Below are positions 1 through 8,024 of a stretch of 44,997 nt of DNA, in pieces. Each line of letters opens with the position of its first letter. Position 1 is the first letter of the stretch. Location: contig JANXOE010000088.1 in assembly GCA_025353745.1 (NCBI GenBank), forward strand, positions 1 through 44,997, given 5' to 3'. The position numbers and the translations under genes are program-made. The notes beneath the pieces were generated by a model, which saw nothing but the letters and a program-made list of their open reading frames with translations, ran no database searches and was not told the DNA's origin. This DNA is from Hymenobacter sp. (GTDB lineage Bacteria; Bacteroidota; Bacteroidia; Cytophagales; Hymenobacteraceae).

Positions 1-141
1 GCCCGCCACGTGGCCCGCATGCCCACCTTCCTGCCGCTGGAGCGCGAAGACCTGCAAGCCCTGAGCTTCTACGCCTGGCTGCGCGCCCGCATGCTGGGCC
101 GGCCCTACTACGACGTGCTGCTGGAAGTGGCCGCCGGCTGA
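1..141 (+). CDS. C-terminal end of an unrecognised protein (partial)
   Basis: An open frame enters from the left edge and ends at TGA 139-141, giving the last 46 residues of a protein that begins outside the window. The tail is Arg- and Leu-rich, contains LPLEREDLQALSFYAW and ends LLEVAAG. It looks like a soluble alpha-helical C-terminus, with no motif that names a family. Codon use is the same GC-rich style as the neighbours. A strong hairpin terminator follows within 25 bases, which supports this as a real gene end. Function unknown. Confidence 0.6.
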   Translation, partial: ARHVARMPTFLPLEREDLQALSFYAWLRARMLGRPYYDVLLEVAAG

Positions 142-162
142 TGGCCCCGGCCCCGGGGCCCT

Positions 163-200
163 AAAAAAGCCCGGGCCCCACCAGCGGGGCCCGGGCTTTT
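163..200. terminator. Bidirectional intrinsic terminator
   Basis: A GC-rich inverted repeat, arms about 168-179 and 186-197, has a six-base loop, an A-run on its left side and a T-run on its right. It lies between the end of the partial gene and the end of the convergent lipoprotein gene, so it can serve both strands. Confidence 0.85.
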
Positions 201-224
201 GGCGCGGCGGCGCGGGCCGTGGGC

Positions 225-647
225 TTAGTTTTTTGCGCCGTTTTTGAAGTTGGCTTTCGTGTCGGCGGCCGATTTGGCGGCGGCGTTGCCCAGGGCGTCG
301 AGGCGGTGGCCGGCGCGGTCGAGGGCCCCTTGGACTTTAACTTTGGCTTCGGCCGCTTTGGTGTCCATTCTGGCCCCGGCTTCGTCCAGTCTCGTGCCGG
401 CTTCGTCGAGCTTGGCCCCGGCCCGGTCGGCGGCGGCGCCGAGCTTATCGCCGGCTTCGTCCAGCTTCGCGCCGGCCCGGTCGGCGGCGGCGCTCGCATC
501 GGCCGAGGGCCCTACGGTGGTGGTTTTGGTGGTGGTCACCGTGGCGTCGGCGGGTTGCTCGGTGGTGCTGGTGGTGTGGCTGCTGCAGGCGGTGGCGGCC
601 AGGGCCACGGCTGCGGCGGCGAAAAGGTTTTTGAGGAACACTTGCAT
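225..647 (-). CDS. Small lipoprotein with LEA-like 11-residue repeats
   Basis: A 140-residue protein that begins with a lipoprotein signal peptide: MQVFLKNLFAAAAVALAATAC, lipobox Cys at about residue 21. A Ser/Thr-rich linker follows, with runs of Thr (residues 23-45). The rest is built of near-repeats of DRAGAKLDEAG, rich in Ala, Asp and Lys and predicted to form long amphipathic helices. Such repeats resemble late-embryogenesis-abundant or apolipoprotein-like segments. The likely location is a membrane-anchored periplasmic or outer-membrane lipoprotein. The repeats are also visible in DNA: a 19-base GC-rich word recurs at about 421 and 474. Role unknown; a stress or envelope-spacer role is only a guess. 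It is transcribed alone, with a terminator just past its stop. Confidence 0.75.
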   Translation of the reverse strand: MQVFLKNLFAAAAVALAATACSSHTTSTTEQPADATVTTTKTTTVGPSADASAAADRAGAKLDEAGDKLGAAADRAGAKLDEAGTRLDEAGARMDTKAAEAKVKVQGALDRAGHRLDALGNAAAKSAADTKANFKNGAKN

Positions 648-811
648 GGCAGGATGAAAATGAGGGTGAAAACGTGGCCCTTAATCAACCGCGCGGCCGA
701 AAGGTAACCCGCCGGCTGCCGGCCGCGTCGCTGGTCGGGGCGGGGGCTTTTCAACTTTTTTAGCGGCGGGCAAGTATAGTCGGTAATACTATTTAATAAC
801 CGGCCCATTCC

Positions 812-1213
812 ATGGATTCCACCGCTGCCACCCCGACCAACTCCGCCCAGCCCACCGTGCCCCTCGCCGTGAGCGACCAGCAAGCGAGTGCCCTGCTCGA
901 CGACACGCTCGCGCTGCTCGGCCAGGGCCTGACCGACAAGGCCAGCAACCACGGCGCGGCCGAGATCGAGCGCTGGGCCGCCGTGCTGGCCGCGTCCGAC
1001 CGCCCCGGCCTGGCCAAAATCACCCAGGAGCTGGGCCAGCTCGGCGAGCTGCTGAGCAGCCCGGGCCCCGCCGCGCACGAAATTGCCGAGCTGCTGGCCA
1101 GCCTCAGCGCCGAAACCATTAAGGTGGCCGAAAGCGCCCCCGGCGACTACGCCGCCCCGCTGGGCCACCTGGGGGCCCTGCTGCGCAAGGCCGCCAACTC
1201 GCTCTCGCGCTAG
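812..1213 (+). CDS. Unrecognised Ala/Leu-rich helical protein
   Basis: A 133-residue acidic, Ala- and Leu-rich protein starting MDSTAATPTNSAQP, with a disordered N-terminus of about 20 residues. Alpha-helical segments follow (LLDDTLALLGQGL, ITQELGQLGELL, EIAELLASLSAETIKVAE). There is no signal peptide and no transmembrane stretch, so it is probably cytoplasmic. No family is recognised. The helix pattern suggests a small helical bundle. The upstream 660-811 stretch is locally AT-rich (about 770-800) and may hold the promoter. The next gene on the same strand starts 72 bases after the stop, so co-transcription is possible. Confidence 0.6.
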   Translation: MDSTAATPTNSAQPTVPLAVSDQQASALLDDTLALLGQGLTDKASNHGAAEIERWAAVLAASDRPGLAKITQELGQLGELLSSPGPAAHEIAELLASLSAETIKVAESAPGDYAAPLGHLGALLRKAANSLSR

Positions 1214-1285
1214 GCTGCGCCCCATATCCGGCGCTGGGCGCGAACTTTGCCGCCCACCGCGGCAAGGTTCGCGCCCCTGCTATTT

Positions 1286-2290
1286 ATGTCCGCCCTCACC
1301 CCCGCCGCCCTCACGCCCTACGACCCGTTCGAGGGCATGCGCTTCGGCCCCGCTACCTGCTTTCTCAGCGGCCAGCCCGTGGGCCCGGCAGACACCGTGC
1401 CCGTGTTTGCTCACTGGCTACAAGCCCGTTACGGTCTGGCCGATCGGCCCATCCAGCTCCTCGACCACAGCACCGTGCGGTTTTGCGACCTGCGCCTGCC
1501 CGCCAGCCCGGCCGTGCGCCAACGCCTTGACGAGCTGGAAGCTGCCGTGGAAGCCGCCGCCGCCGGGGGCCCCGCGGCCCTGCGCGCCCTCGGCGACGAC
1601 ACCCTGTTTTTGTGGATGGGCAAGATGTTCTACGGCATCTTCATCACCGAGCTGCTCAACGAGTTCGAGCCCCTCATCAAGCCCCGCTACCCGCTGGCCG
1701 AAAACGCGGCGCTGCTGCGCAAGTTTCAGGCGTTTTTCCAGCTTTTGCAGGGCCTGCGCGTGCCCACCGAGTACGCCGATTTTGTGCCCGCGTCGGTGTT
1801 CGTACTGGAAGTGGACCCGGCCGACGACGTCGTGCCGTTTGAATACGACGACGACCTCAATACCCTGGTTTTCAGCATAAAGCTCGATGGGGCCGTGCTC
1901 GTGGCCTGCCTGGTTGATGTCGGCCTGATCGGCCAGGCCATGCGCCAGGTGTACGCCGATGCCCAGCGCCCGCTGCACCCGGTGCAGGTGGCCGAATTCA
2001 AGGCGCGGGTGTACTACGCGGCCCACTTGCTGCACGCCGTGCCCGACATCTACCCGCGCCACCCGCGCCCCGGCGACACCCGCCTCGTGCTCGACGCGCT
2101 GATCGACGACGTGGACGCCACCGTTTTCAACCCCTGGGAAAACAGCGCCTACGCCCAGGCCCTGGCCGAAATGTGGCACCGCTGGGGCATCGCCCCGGCC
2201 GAAATCAGCCGCGACCCCGCCCACCCCTTGAGCCTGCTCTACACCGCCGAGGGCCGGCCCCGGGCGCTGTCGCGCTGGCCACCGGTTTAG
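1286..2290 (+). CDS. Unrecognised conserved-looking cytoplasmic protein
   Basis: A 334-residue protein. The ATG at 1286 (MSALTPAALTPYDPFEG) is preferred over an in-frame start at 1247, because the extra 13 residues are low-complexity and MSALTP begins the plausible fold. The N-terminal part contains FGPATCFLSGQPV, which looks like the start of a small metal-binding or HNH-like knuckle, but no second Cys pair is seen. The rest is a mixed alpha/beta globular protein with no signal peptide or membrane segment and with acidic stretches (EYDDDLNT, LIDDVDATVF). I do not recognise the family. Base composition and length fit a real gene. It precedes sucA by 222 bases on the same strand. Confidence 0.65.
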   Translation: MSALTPAALTPYDPFEGMRFGPATCFLSGQPVGPADTVPVFAHWLQARYGLADRPIQLLDHSTVRFCDLRLPASPAVRQRLDELEAAVEAAAAGGPAALRALGDDTLFLWMGKMFYGIFITELLNEFEPLIKPRYPLAENAALLRKFQAFFQLLQGLRVPTEYADFVPASVFVLEVDPADDVVPFEYDDDLNTLVFSIKLDGAVLVACLVDVGLIGQAMRQVYADAQRPLHPVQVAEFKARVYYAAHLLHAVPDIYPRHPRPGDTRLVLDALIDDVDATVFNPWENSAYAQALAEMWHRWGIAPAEISRDPAHPLSLLYTAEGRPRALSRWPPV

Positions 2291-2398
2291 GCAGTGGGCT
2301 AATTATCAGCGCAAACCATTTCCAAGGGTTTGGGGCCCTCGTGCGGCGCACTGACATTTTTTTGATAGCTTGCCGGTGCAAAATTGGTGGCTGGGGAA

Positions 2399-2416
2399 AA
2401 TTATCATCAGATAATT
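2399..2416. promoter_or_regulatory. AT-rich inverted repeat upstream of sucA
   Basis: A perfect 7-base inverted repeat with a 4-base spacer (arms 2399-2405 and 2410-2416) lies in the AT-rich stretch about 100 bases before the sucA start. It could be an operator or part of the 5' leader. It is too short and lacks a T-run, so it is not a terminator. Only its symmetry and position support this. Confidence 0.3.
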
Positions 2417-2512
2417 AATTGGTTAACAAGGGAATTTGCAAAACCGGTTTCAGGTTTGCGCCTTGTTTTCAGAGCTTTTAATTTTACGCCGCCCAACCTA
2501 GCACCTTCGCCC

Positions 2513-5437
2513 ATGGACGCTTATTCTTATATCGCCAACGCCGACGCGGTGGCCATCGAAACGTTGTATCGGTCGTACCAGCAAAACCCCGATTCGGTGG
2601 ATTTTGGCTGGCGCAAGTTTTTCGAAGGGTTCGACTTTTCGCAGCAGTTCCCACCGGAGGGCCCCCCGCCCGCGAATGGCAGCGGCGCAGCCAGTGCCCC
2701 GGCGGCCTCTGTGGCGGCCCCCGCCGCTCCCGCGCCGCCCCAGGCCGACGACTACGGCGTGCTGAACACCGCGGCCTCGACCAACAACGCCCCCGCCAGC
2801 CTGGCCGGCGGCGAAACCATGCCCGGCGACAAGGAAACGGCCGTGCGCAACCTCATCCACGCCTACCGCAGCCGGGGCCACCTCCGGGCCAAAACCAACC
2901 CCGTGCGCGAGCGCAAAGACCGCCAGGCCCGCCTCGACCTGCCCGACTTTGGCCTGAGCGACGCCGACCTCGACACGTCTTTCCGCAACGGCGAGACGCT
3001 TGGCCTGGGGCCCCGGGCCAAGCTGCGCGACATCGTTGCGGCGCTGGAAAAAATCTATACCGGCACCGTCGGCTTCGAGTACATGTACATGCGCGACCCG
3101 CAGGTGCTCGACTGGTTCCGCGAGAAGGTGGAGCGCGAGGCGCTGGCCTTCAACCCCGGCGTGGAGTACAAAAAGCGCATCCTGAAGAAGCTCAACGAGG
3201 CCGTGGTGTTCGAGAACTTCCTGCACACCAAATTTTTGGGACAGAAGCGGTTTTCGCTCGAAGGCGGCGAGACGACCATCCCGGCCCTGGACGCCATCAT
3301 CGGCAAAGGCGCCGACCTGGGGGTAGAAGAAGTGATGATTGGCATGGCCCACCGCGGCCGGCTGAACGTGCTGGCCAACATCATGGGCAAAACGTACGAG
3401 CAGATTTTCTCGGAGTTTGAGGGCACGGCCGTGCCCGACCTGACCATGGGCGACGGCGACGTGAAGTACCACATGGGCTACTCGTCGGAGGTGAAAACGG
3501 CCAACGGCAAGAAAGTCAACCTCAAGCTGGCCCCCAACCCCTCGCACCTGGAGGCGGTGAACCCGGTGGTGGAAGGCTTTGTGCGCGCCAAAATCGAGCA
3601 CCAGTACGCCGACGACTACCACAAAATTCTGCCCATCCTCATCCACGGCGACGCGGCGCTGGCCGGCCAGGGCATCGGCTACGAGCTGATCCAGATGTCG
3701 CAGCTCGAAGGCTACAAAACCGGCGGCACGGTGCACTTCGTGATCAACAACCAGGTGGGCTTCACCACCGATTTTGAGGACGCCCGCTCCTCCATCTACT
3801 GCACCGACCTGGCCAAGATGATCGACGCGCCGGTGGTGCACGTGAACGGCGACGACCCGGAGGCGGTGGTGTTCGCGGCCCAGCTCGCCGCCGAGTACCG
3901 CCAGCAGTTCCACGCCGATATTTTCATCGACATGGTGTGCTACCGCCGCCACGGCCACAACGAGTCGGACGAGCCCAAGTTCACGCAGCCCACGCTCTAC
4001 AACCTGATCTCGAAGCACCAAAACCCGCGCGAGGTGTACAACGCCACGCTGGTGCAGCGCGGCGACGTGGACGCCGCGCTGGCCAGCCAGATGGACAAGG
4101 AGTTCCGCGACACCCTTCAGGCCCGCCTGGACATGGTGAAGCAAAAGGCGCTTCCTTATAAGTACCAGGCCCTGGAAAACGAGTGGCGCAGCCTGCGCCG
4201 CAGCACGCCGGAAGACTTCCACCAGTCGCCCGAAACCGGGATTTCGGCGGAAGCGGTGGAAAAGGTGGCCCGGGCCCTGACCACGATTCCCGACGGCTTC
4301 AAGCCCATCAAGCAGATCGACAACCTGCTGAAGGAGCGCCGCAAGATGTTTTACGAAACCCGCGTGCTGAACTGGGCCGCTGGCGAATTGCTGGCCTACG
4401 GCTCGCTGCTGGCCGAAAACCACATCGTGCGCGTGAGCGGGCAGGACTGCCAGCGCGGCACGTTCTCGCACCGCCACGCCGTGCTGCACGACGCCGAGAC
4501 GAGCGCCCCCTACAACTCCCTCAACCACCTGGAGGGCCCCCACGAAAACCTGCGCATCTTCAACTCCCTGCTCAGCGAGTACGCCGTGCTGGGCTTCGAG
4601 TTTGGCTACGGCATGGCCAACCCCACGGCCCTGGTGGTGTGGGAAGCCCAGTTCGGCGACTTCGCCAACGGCGCCCAAACCATGATCGACCAGTTCGTGG
4701 TGAGCAGCGAAAGCAAGTGGCAGCGCATGAACGGCCTGGTGATGCTGCTGCCCCACGGCTACGAAGGCCAGGGCCCCGAGCACTCCAACGCCCGCCCCGA
4801 GCGCTTTCTCCAGCTGGCGGCCGAGCACAACATCGTGGTGGCCAACCTGACCACGCCGGCCAACTTCTTCCACGCCCTGCGCCGGCAGCTGACGTGGAGC
4901 TTCCGCAAGCCGCTGGTGGTGATGGCCCCCAAGTCGATGCTGCGCCACCCGCTGTGCGTGTCGCCGGTGGAGGAGTTCACCAGCGGCAGCTTCCGCGAGG
5001 TGCTGGGCGACGACTTCGCCGAGGCCAAGAAAGTGAAGCGCGTGCTGCTGTGCTCGGGCAAGGTGTACTACGATTTGCTCGACGAGCAGCGCACCGCCGA
5101 CCGCAGGGACGTGGCCATCGTGCGCCTCGAACAGCTGCACCCCTTCCCGCAGCAGCAGTTGCAGGCCGAGCTGGCCAAGTACCCCAAGGCCAAGGTGTAC
5201 TGGGTGCAGGAGGAGCCCGAAAACATGGGCTCCTGGAACTACCTGCTGCGCTTCATGCGCCGCGAGCTCGAAGACGTGGTGGCCCGCAAGCCGTCGGCCT
5301 CGCCGGCCACGGGCTACAACAAAATCCACTTAAAAGAGCAAAAAGACCTCGTGGCCCGCGCCTTCAACAAGCCCAAGGAAGCGGTGGCCACCGGCAACAT
5401 CCAGGAAACCGCCGAAATTGCCAAAAAGCAGGACTAG
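2513..5437 (+). CDS. sucA: 2-oxoglutarate dehydrogenase E1 component
   Basis: A 974-residue thiamine-diphosphate-dependent E1 subunit of the TCA-cycle 2-oxoglutarate dehydrogenase complex. It decarboxylates 2-oxoglutarate and succinylates the lipoyl group of E2. The N-terminus (SYIANADAVAIETLYRSYQ, WRKFFEGFDF) is the usual E1o helix that docks to the complex. An Ala/Pro-rich linker follows, then the ThDP core with GMAHRGRLNVLANIMGK, HGDAALAGQG, NNQVGFTT and YRRHGHNESDEPKFTQP. The transketolase-like half contains SGQDCQRGTFSHRHAVLHD. Length is close to E. coli SucA (933). The ATG at 2513 is chosen because homologous sequence begins there; the frame is open upstream to 2384, but that part is unlike the family. 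sucB follows 184 bases later on the same strand. Confidence 0.97.
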   Translation: MDAYSYIANADAVAIETLYRSYQQNPDSVDFGWRKFFEGFDFSQQFPPEGPPPANGSGAASAPAASVAAPAAPAPPQADDYGVLNTAASTNNAPASLAGGETMPGDKETAVRNLIHAYRSRGHLRAKTNPVRERKDRQARLDLPDFGLSDADLDTSFRNGETLGLGPRAKLRDIVAALEKIYTGTVGFEYMYMRDPQVLDWFREKVEREALAFNPGVEYKKRILKKLNEAVVFENFLHTKFLGQKRFSLEGGETTIPALDAIIGKGADLGVEEVMIGMAHRGRLNVLANIMGKTYEQIFSEFEGTAVPDLTMGDGDVKYHMGYSSEVKTANGKKVNLKLAPNPSHLEAVNPVVEGFVRAKIEHQYADDYHKILPILIHGDAALAGQGIGYELIQMSQLEGYKTGGTVHFVINNQVGFTTDFEDARSSIYCTDLAKMIDAPVVHVNGDDPEAVVFAAQLAAEYRQQFHADIFIDMVCYRRHGHNESDEPKFTQPTLYNLISKHQNPREVYNATLVQRGDVDAALASQMDKEFRDTLQARLDMVKQKALPYKYQALENEWRSLRRSTPEDFHQSPETGISAEAVEKVARALTTIPDGFKPIKQIDNLLKERRKMFYETRVLNWAAGELLAYGSLLAENHIVRVSGQDCQRGTFSHRHAVLHDAETSAPYNSLNHLEGPHENLRIFNSLLSEYAVLGFEFGYGMANPTALVVWEAQFGDFANGAQTMIDQFVVSSESKWQRMNGLVMLLPHGYEGQGPEHSNARPERFLQLAAEHNIVVANLTTPANFFHALRRQLTWSFRKPLVVMAPKSMLRHPLCVSPVEEFTSGSFREVLGDDFAEAKKVKRVLLCSGKVYYDLLDEQRTADRRDVAIVRLEQLHPFPQQQLQAELAKYPKAKVYWVQEEPENMGSWNYLLRFMRRELEDVVARKPSASPATGYNKIHLKEQKDLVARAFNKPKEAVATGNIQETAEIAKKQD

Positions 5438-5621
5438 CCGTGATCAGCGAAGCGCAAATCCAAGCCGTGGTGCGGCGCATCGTTGAGGGCCCCGTTGCTG
5501 CGTGGCGGCTTTGGGGCCCCGCTGCGGGCCGGCGCGGCGGGCCGGTTTCGCGATAAGCTGCGCCTTTGGCCATTGCATTTTTACCTTAAATTCTTCCAGA
5601 CGCCTTTTTTGCCCGCTGCCC

Positions 5622-7271
5622 ATGCCCACTGAAATCAAAATCCCCGCCGTCGGCGAATCCATCACGGAAGTGACCATCGCCAAGTGGCTGAAAAAAGACG
5701 GCGAGGCCGTGAAGCGCGACGAAGTGATTGCCGAGCTGGAGTCCGACAAAGCCACCTTTGAGCTGCCCGCCGAAGCCGACGGCGTGCTGAAAATCCGGGT
5801 GGCCGAAGGCGAAACCATCGGCATCGGCACCGTCATCGCCGACCTCAGCGGCGAGGCGGGGGCCCCGGCCGCTCCCGCACCGGCCGCGGCCGCCGCCCCG
5901 GCCCCTACCGCCGACCCTTTGTCCCAAGGCGAAGAAAACCCCCAAGCCAGCGACTTGGCCGGCTACGGCGGCACGCCCGCCGACCGCCCCGGCGGCAGCC
6001 CGGGGGCCCCGGTCGCTACGCCCGCCGCCAGCGGCGGTGCGGTGGAAATGCGGATTCCAACCGTCGGCGAGTCCATCACGGAAGTGACCATCGCCAAGTG
6101 GCTGAAAAAAGACGGCGAGGCCGTGAAGCGCGACGAAGTGATTGCCGAGCTGGAGTCCGACAAAGCCACCTTCGAACTGCCCGCCGAGGCCGACGGCGTG
6201 CTGCGCCACGCCGCTCAGGAAGGCGAAACCATCGGCATCGGGGCCCTCATTGCGCGCATTGAAAGTGGGGCCGGGGCCACCGCCGCTGCGCCTGCGCCGC
6301 CCGCCGCCCCGGCCCTCGCCGTGCCGCTGGCCCAGGCCCCCGCCGCGGGGGCCGTCGCTACCTACGCCACGGGCGTGCCCTCGCCGGCCGCGGGTAAAAT
6401 CCTGGACGAGAAAGGCGTGGCTGCTGCCGACGTGGCCGGCTCGGGCCGCGACGGCCGCATTACCAAAGAAGACGCCCAGAATGCCCAGGCGCGGCCCGTG
6501 GCCCCCGCGCCCCCGGCCCCGGCTGCTGTGGCGGCCCCGGCCGCCGCGCCGCCGACGGCCCCGGCCGGCAGCCGCGGCCAGCGCCGCGAGCGGATGAGCA
6601 ACCTGCGCAAAACGGTGGCCCGCCGCCTGGTGGCCGTGAAAAACGAAACGGCCATGCTCACCACCTTCAACGAGGTGAACATGCAGCCTATCATGGACTT
6701 GCGCACCAAGTTCAAGGACAAGTTCAAGGAGAAAAACGGCGTGGGGCTGGGCTTTATGTCGTTCTTCACCAAGGCCGTGTGCGTGGCCCTGAAGGAGTGG
6801 CCGGCCGTGAACGCCCAAATCGACGGCACGGACCTGGTGTACAACGACTTCTGCGACATCAGCATCGCCGTGTCGGCCCCCAAGGGCCTGGTGGTGCCGG
6901 TGATCCGCAACGCCGAGCAGCTTTCGTTCGACGGCATCGAGAAGGAAGTGGTGCGCCTGGCCGGCCTGGCCCGCGACAACAAGCTGACCATCGAGCAGAT
7001 GACGGGCGGCACGTTCACCATCACCAACGGCGGCATTTTTGGCTCGATGCTGAGCACGCCCATCATCAATGCGCCGCAATCGGCCATTTTGGGCATGCAC
7101 AACATCATCCAGCGCCCGGTGGCCGAGAACGGCCAGGTGGTCATCCGCCCGATGATGTACCTGGCCCTGAGCTACGACCACCGCATCATCGACGGCCGCG
7201 AGTCCGTCAGCTTCCTGGTGCGGGTAAAGGAATTGCTCGAAGACCCCACGCGCCTGCTGCTGGGGGTGTAA
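5622..7271 (+). CDS. sucB: Dihydrolipoyl succinyltransferase (E2) with two lipoyl domains
   Basis: A 549-residue E2 core of the 2-oxoglutarate dehydrogenase complex; it moves the succinyl group from lipoamide to CoA. Order of domains: lipoyl domain 1 (about 2-78, lipoyl Lys43 in SDKATF), Ala/Pro linker, lipoyl domain 2 (about 140-215, Lys181 in the same context), Ala/Pro linker, E3-binding domain (about 250-288, [13 protein letters not shown] and [10 protein letters not shown]), linker, then the acyltransferase domain. The active site is H520 and D524 in [10 protein letters not shown] near the C-terminus. The E. coli protein has one lipoyl domain and 405 residues, so the extra domain accounts for the length. 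The two lipoyl domains are almost identical in DNA (see the repeat entry). The start is the ATG giving [13 protein letters not shown]. Assignment to oxoglutarate rather than pyruvate dehydrogenase rests on its place after sucA. Confidence 0.95.
   Translation: MPTEIKIPAVGESITEVTIAKWLKKDGEAVKRDEVIAELESDKATFELPAEADGVLKIRVAEGETIGIGTVIADLSGEAGAPAAPAPAAAAAPAPTADPLSQGEENPQASDLAGYGGTPADRPGGSPGAPVATPAASGGAVEMRIPTVGESITEVTIAKWLKKDGEAVKRDEVIAELESDKATFELPAEADGVLRHAAQEGETIGIGALIARIESGAGATAAAPAPPAAPALAVPLAQAPAAGAVATYATGVPSPAAGKILDEKGVAAADVAGSGRDGRITKEDAQNAQARPVAPAPPAPAAVAAPAAAPPTAPAGSRGQRRERMSNLRKTVARRLVAVKNETAMLTTFNEVNMQPIMDLRTKFKDKFKEKNGVGLGFMSFFTKAVCVALKEWPAVNAQIDGTDLVYNDFCDISIAVSAPKGLVVPVIRNAEQLSFDGIEKEVVRLAGLARDNKLTIEQMTGGTFTITNGGIFGSMLSTPIINAPQSAILGMHNIIQRPVAENGQVVIRPMMYLALSYDHRIIDGRESVSFLVRVKELLEDPTRLLLGV
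5649..6203 (+). repeat. Pair of near-identical 141-bp direct repeats inside sucB
   Basis: Copies lie at 5649-5789 and 6063-6203, exactly 414 bases (138 codons) apart. Aligned by eye they differ at four positions, all synonymous third-base changes (GAA/GAG, TTT/TTC, GAG/GAA, GAA/GAG). Each encodes the core of a lipoyl domain. Beyond the repeats the linker sequences are unrelated. This points to recent duplication or ongoing gene conversion. Confidence 0.95.
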
Positions 7272-7320
7272 GGCGCGGGGCGATGAGCGGGAAACCGGCC
7301 GTCGGGCCACGGTTTTCGTT

Positions 7321-7359
7321 AAGGCTACAAGCCGGGCACGGCGCCCGGCTTGTAGCCTT
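7321..7359 (+). terminator. Hairpin after sucB
   Basis: A perfect 17-base stem (7321-7337 with 7343-7359) and 5-base loop lie 50 bases after the sucB stop. The stem ends in CTT and is followed by ATTTGTT, a weak T-rich tail. It probably ends the sucAB transcript. Because it sits only 10 bases before the next start codon, it could also be a leader structure for that gene. Confidence 0.65.
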
Positions 7360-7369
7360 ATTTGTTGCG

Positions 7370-7924
7370 ATGAAAGACAAAAAATCGAAAGCCGCCCGCG
7401 CCGAGCTCCGGAAAAACCCGCAGCCGTTCAAGCCGGCCCCCACGGCCCGGTTCTGGCCCGCGCTGGGCCTGGCCGCATTGACTGGAATGCGGGCCACCAG
7501 CGGCCCTACCTTTCTGAGCCATTACCTGAGCGGCCAGGCCCGCCCTGCCGGCCTGGCTAAGTCGCGCCTCAGCTTTTTGCAGAAGCCGGCCGTGGCCCGG
7601 GCATTCAAAGGGCTGCTGGTCGCCGAGCTGGTCGTCGATAAGAACCCAAAAGGCGGCAACCGCACCGACCCCGACCAGCTGGCCGTGCGGGCCGCGTCGG
7701 GGGCCCTCGTCGGGGCCACGCTCTACCGCGCCCGCGGCGGCCGCGGCCTCAGCGGGGCCCTGGTGGGCAGCCTGGGGGCCGTGGCAGTCGCGTTTGCCAG
7801 CTTCTGGCTGCGCAAAACCATCAGCGAGCAAACCCACACCCGCACCTCCGTGGTGGGCGCAGGCGAAGACGCGCTGGTGGTGGGCGGCGGCGCGCTCTGG
7901 GCGCGGGCGCAGGCGGCTAAGTAG
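7370..7924 (+). CDS. DUF4126-like membrane protein
   Basis: A 184-residue protein with a basic N-terminus (MKDKKSKAARAELRKN) and then hydrophobic segments: WPALGLAALTGMRATSGPTF at about 27-47, SGALVGATLYRA, and GALVGSLGAVAVAFASFWL. The motif TGMRATSGPTFLSHYLS and the Gly/Ala-rich C-terminal helices resemble the DUF4126 family of small inner-membrane proteins, whose function is unknown. Charged loops (VVDKNPKGGNRTDPDQLAVRA) separate the helices. The start at 7370 is the only ATG in a sensible position and follows a hairpin directly. It is not obviously linked in function to the dehydrogenase genes around it. Confidence 0.7.
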   Translation: MKDKKSKAARAELRKNPQPFKPAPTARFWPALGLAALTGMRATSGPTFLSHYLSGQARPAGLAKSRLSFLQKPAVARAFKGLLVAELVVDKNPKGGNRTDPDQLAVRAASGALVGATLYRARGGRGLSGALVGSLGAVAVAFASFWLRKTISEQTHTRTSVVGAGEDALVVGGGALWARAQAAK

Positions 7925-7928
7925 CGCG

Positions 7929-7992
7929 CTTCGCCCCAACACCACAAACCTTCGGCTTGCGGGCGGGCGGGATTTGTGGTGTTGGGGCGAAG
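7929..7992. repeat. Long inverted repeat with GC-rich loop
   Basis: Arms of 20 bases, perfectly complementary, lie at 7929-7948 and 7973-7992 around a 24-base GC-rich loop. It begins 5 bases after the stop of the DUF4126-like gene. There is no T-run on either side, so it is not a typical intrinsic terminator. A CTTCGG word in the loop and a CCGAAG word just after the right arm are also complementary, giving an alternative fold. It could be a dispersed REP-type element or a transcript-end hairpin. Confidence 0.7.
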
Positions 7993-8024
7993 CCGAAGCC
8001 AGGGGCCCTGGTTGGGTAAACCGC

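Noticed and set aside
2498-5329. Very long minus-strand open frame opposite sucA
   Set aside because: It is a GC-rich mirror of the coding strand; its product is His/Val/Gly-rich with no family features, while the plus strand has unmistakable SucA motifs. Similar mirrors oppose lpdA, purL, the type III synthase and others.
5440-5556. 38-codon frame starting GTG between sucA and sucB
   Set aside because: The first 15 residues look helical, but the rest is low-complexity Arg/Gly/Pro and there is no promoter or terminator. It is most likely chance in the spacer.
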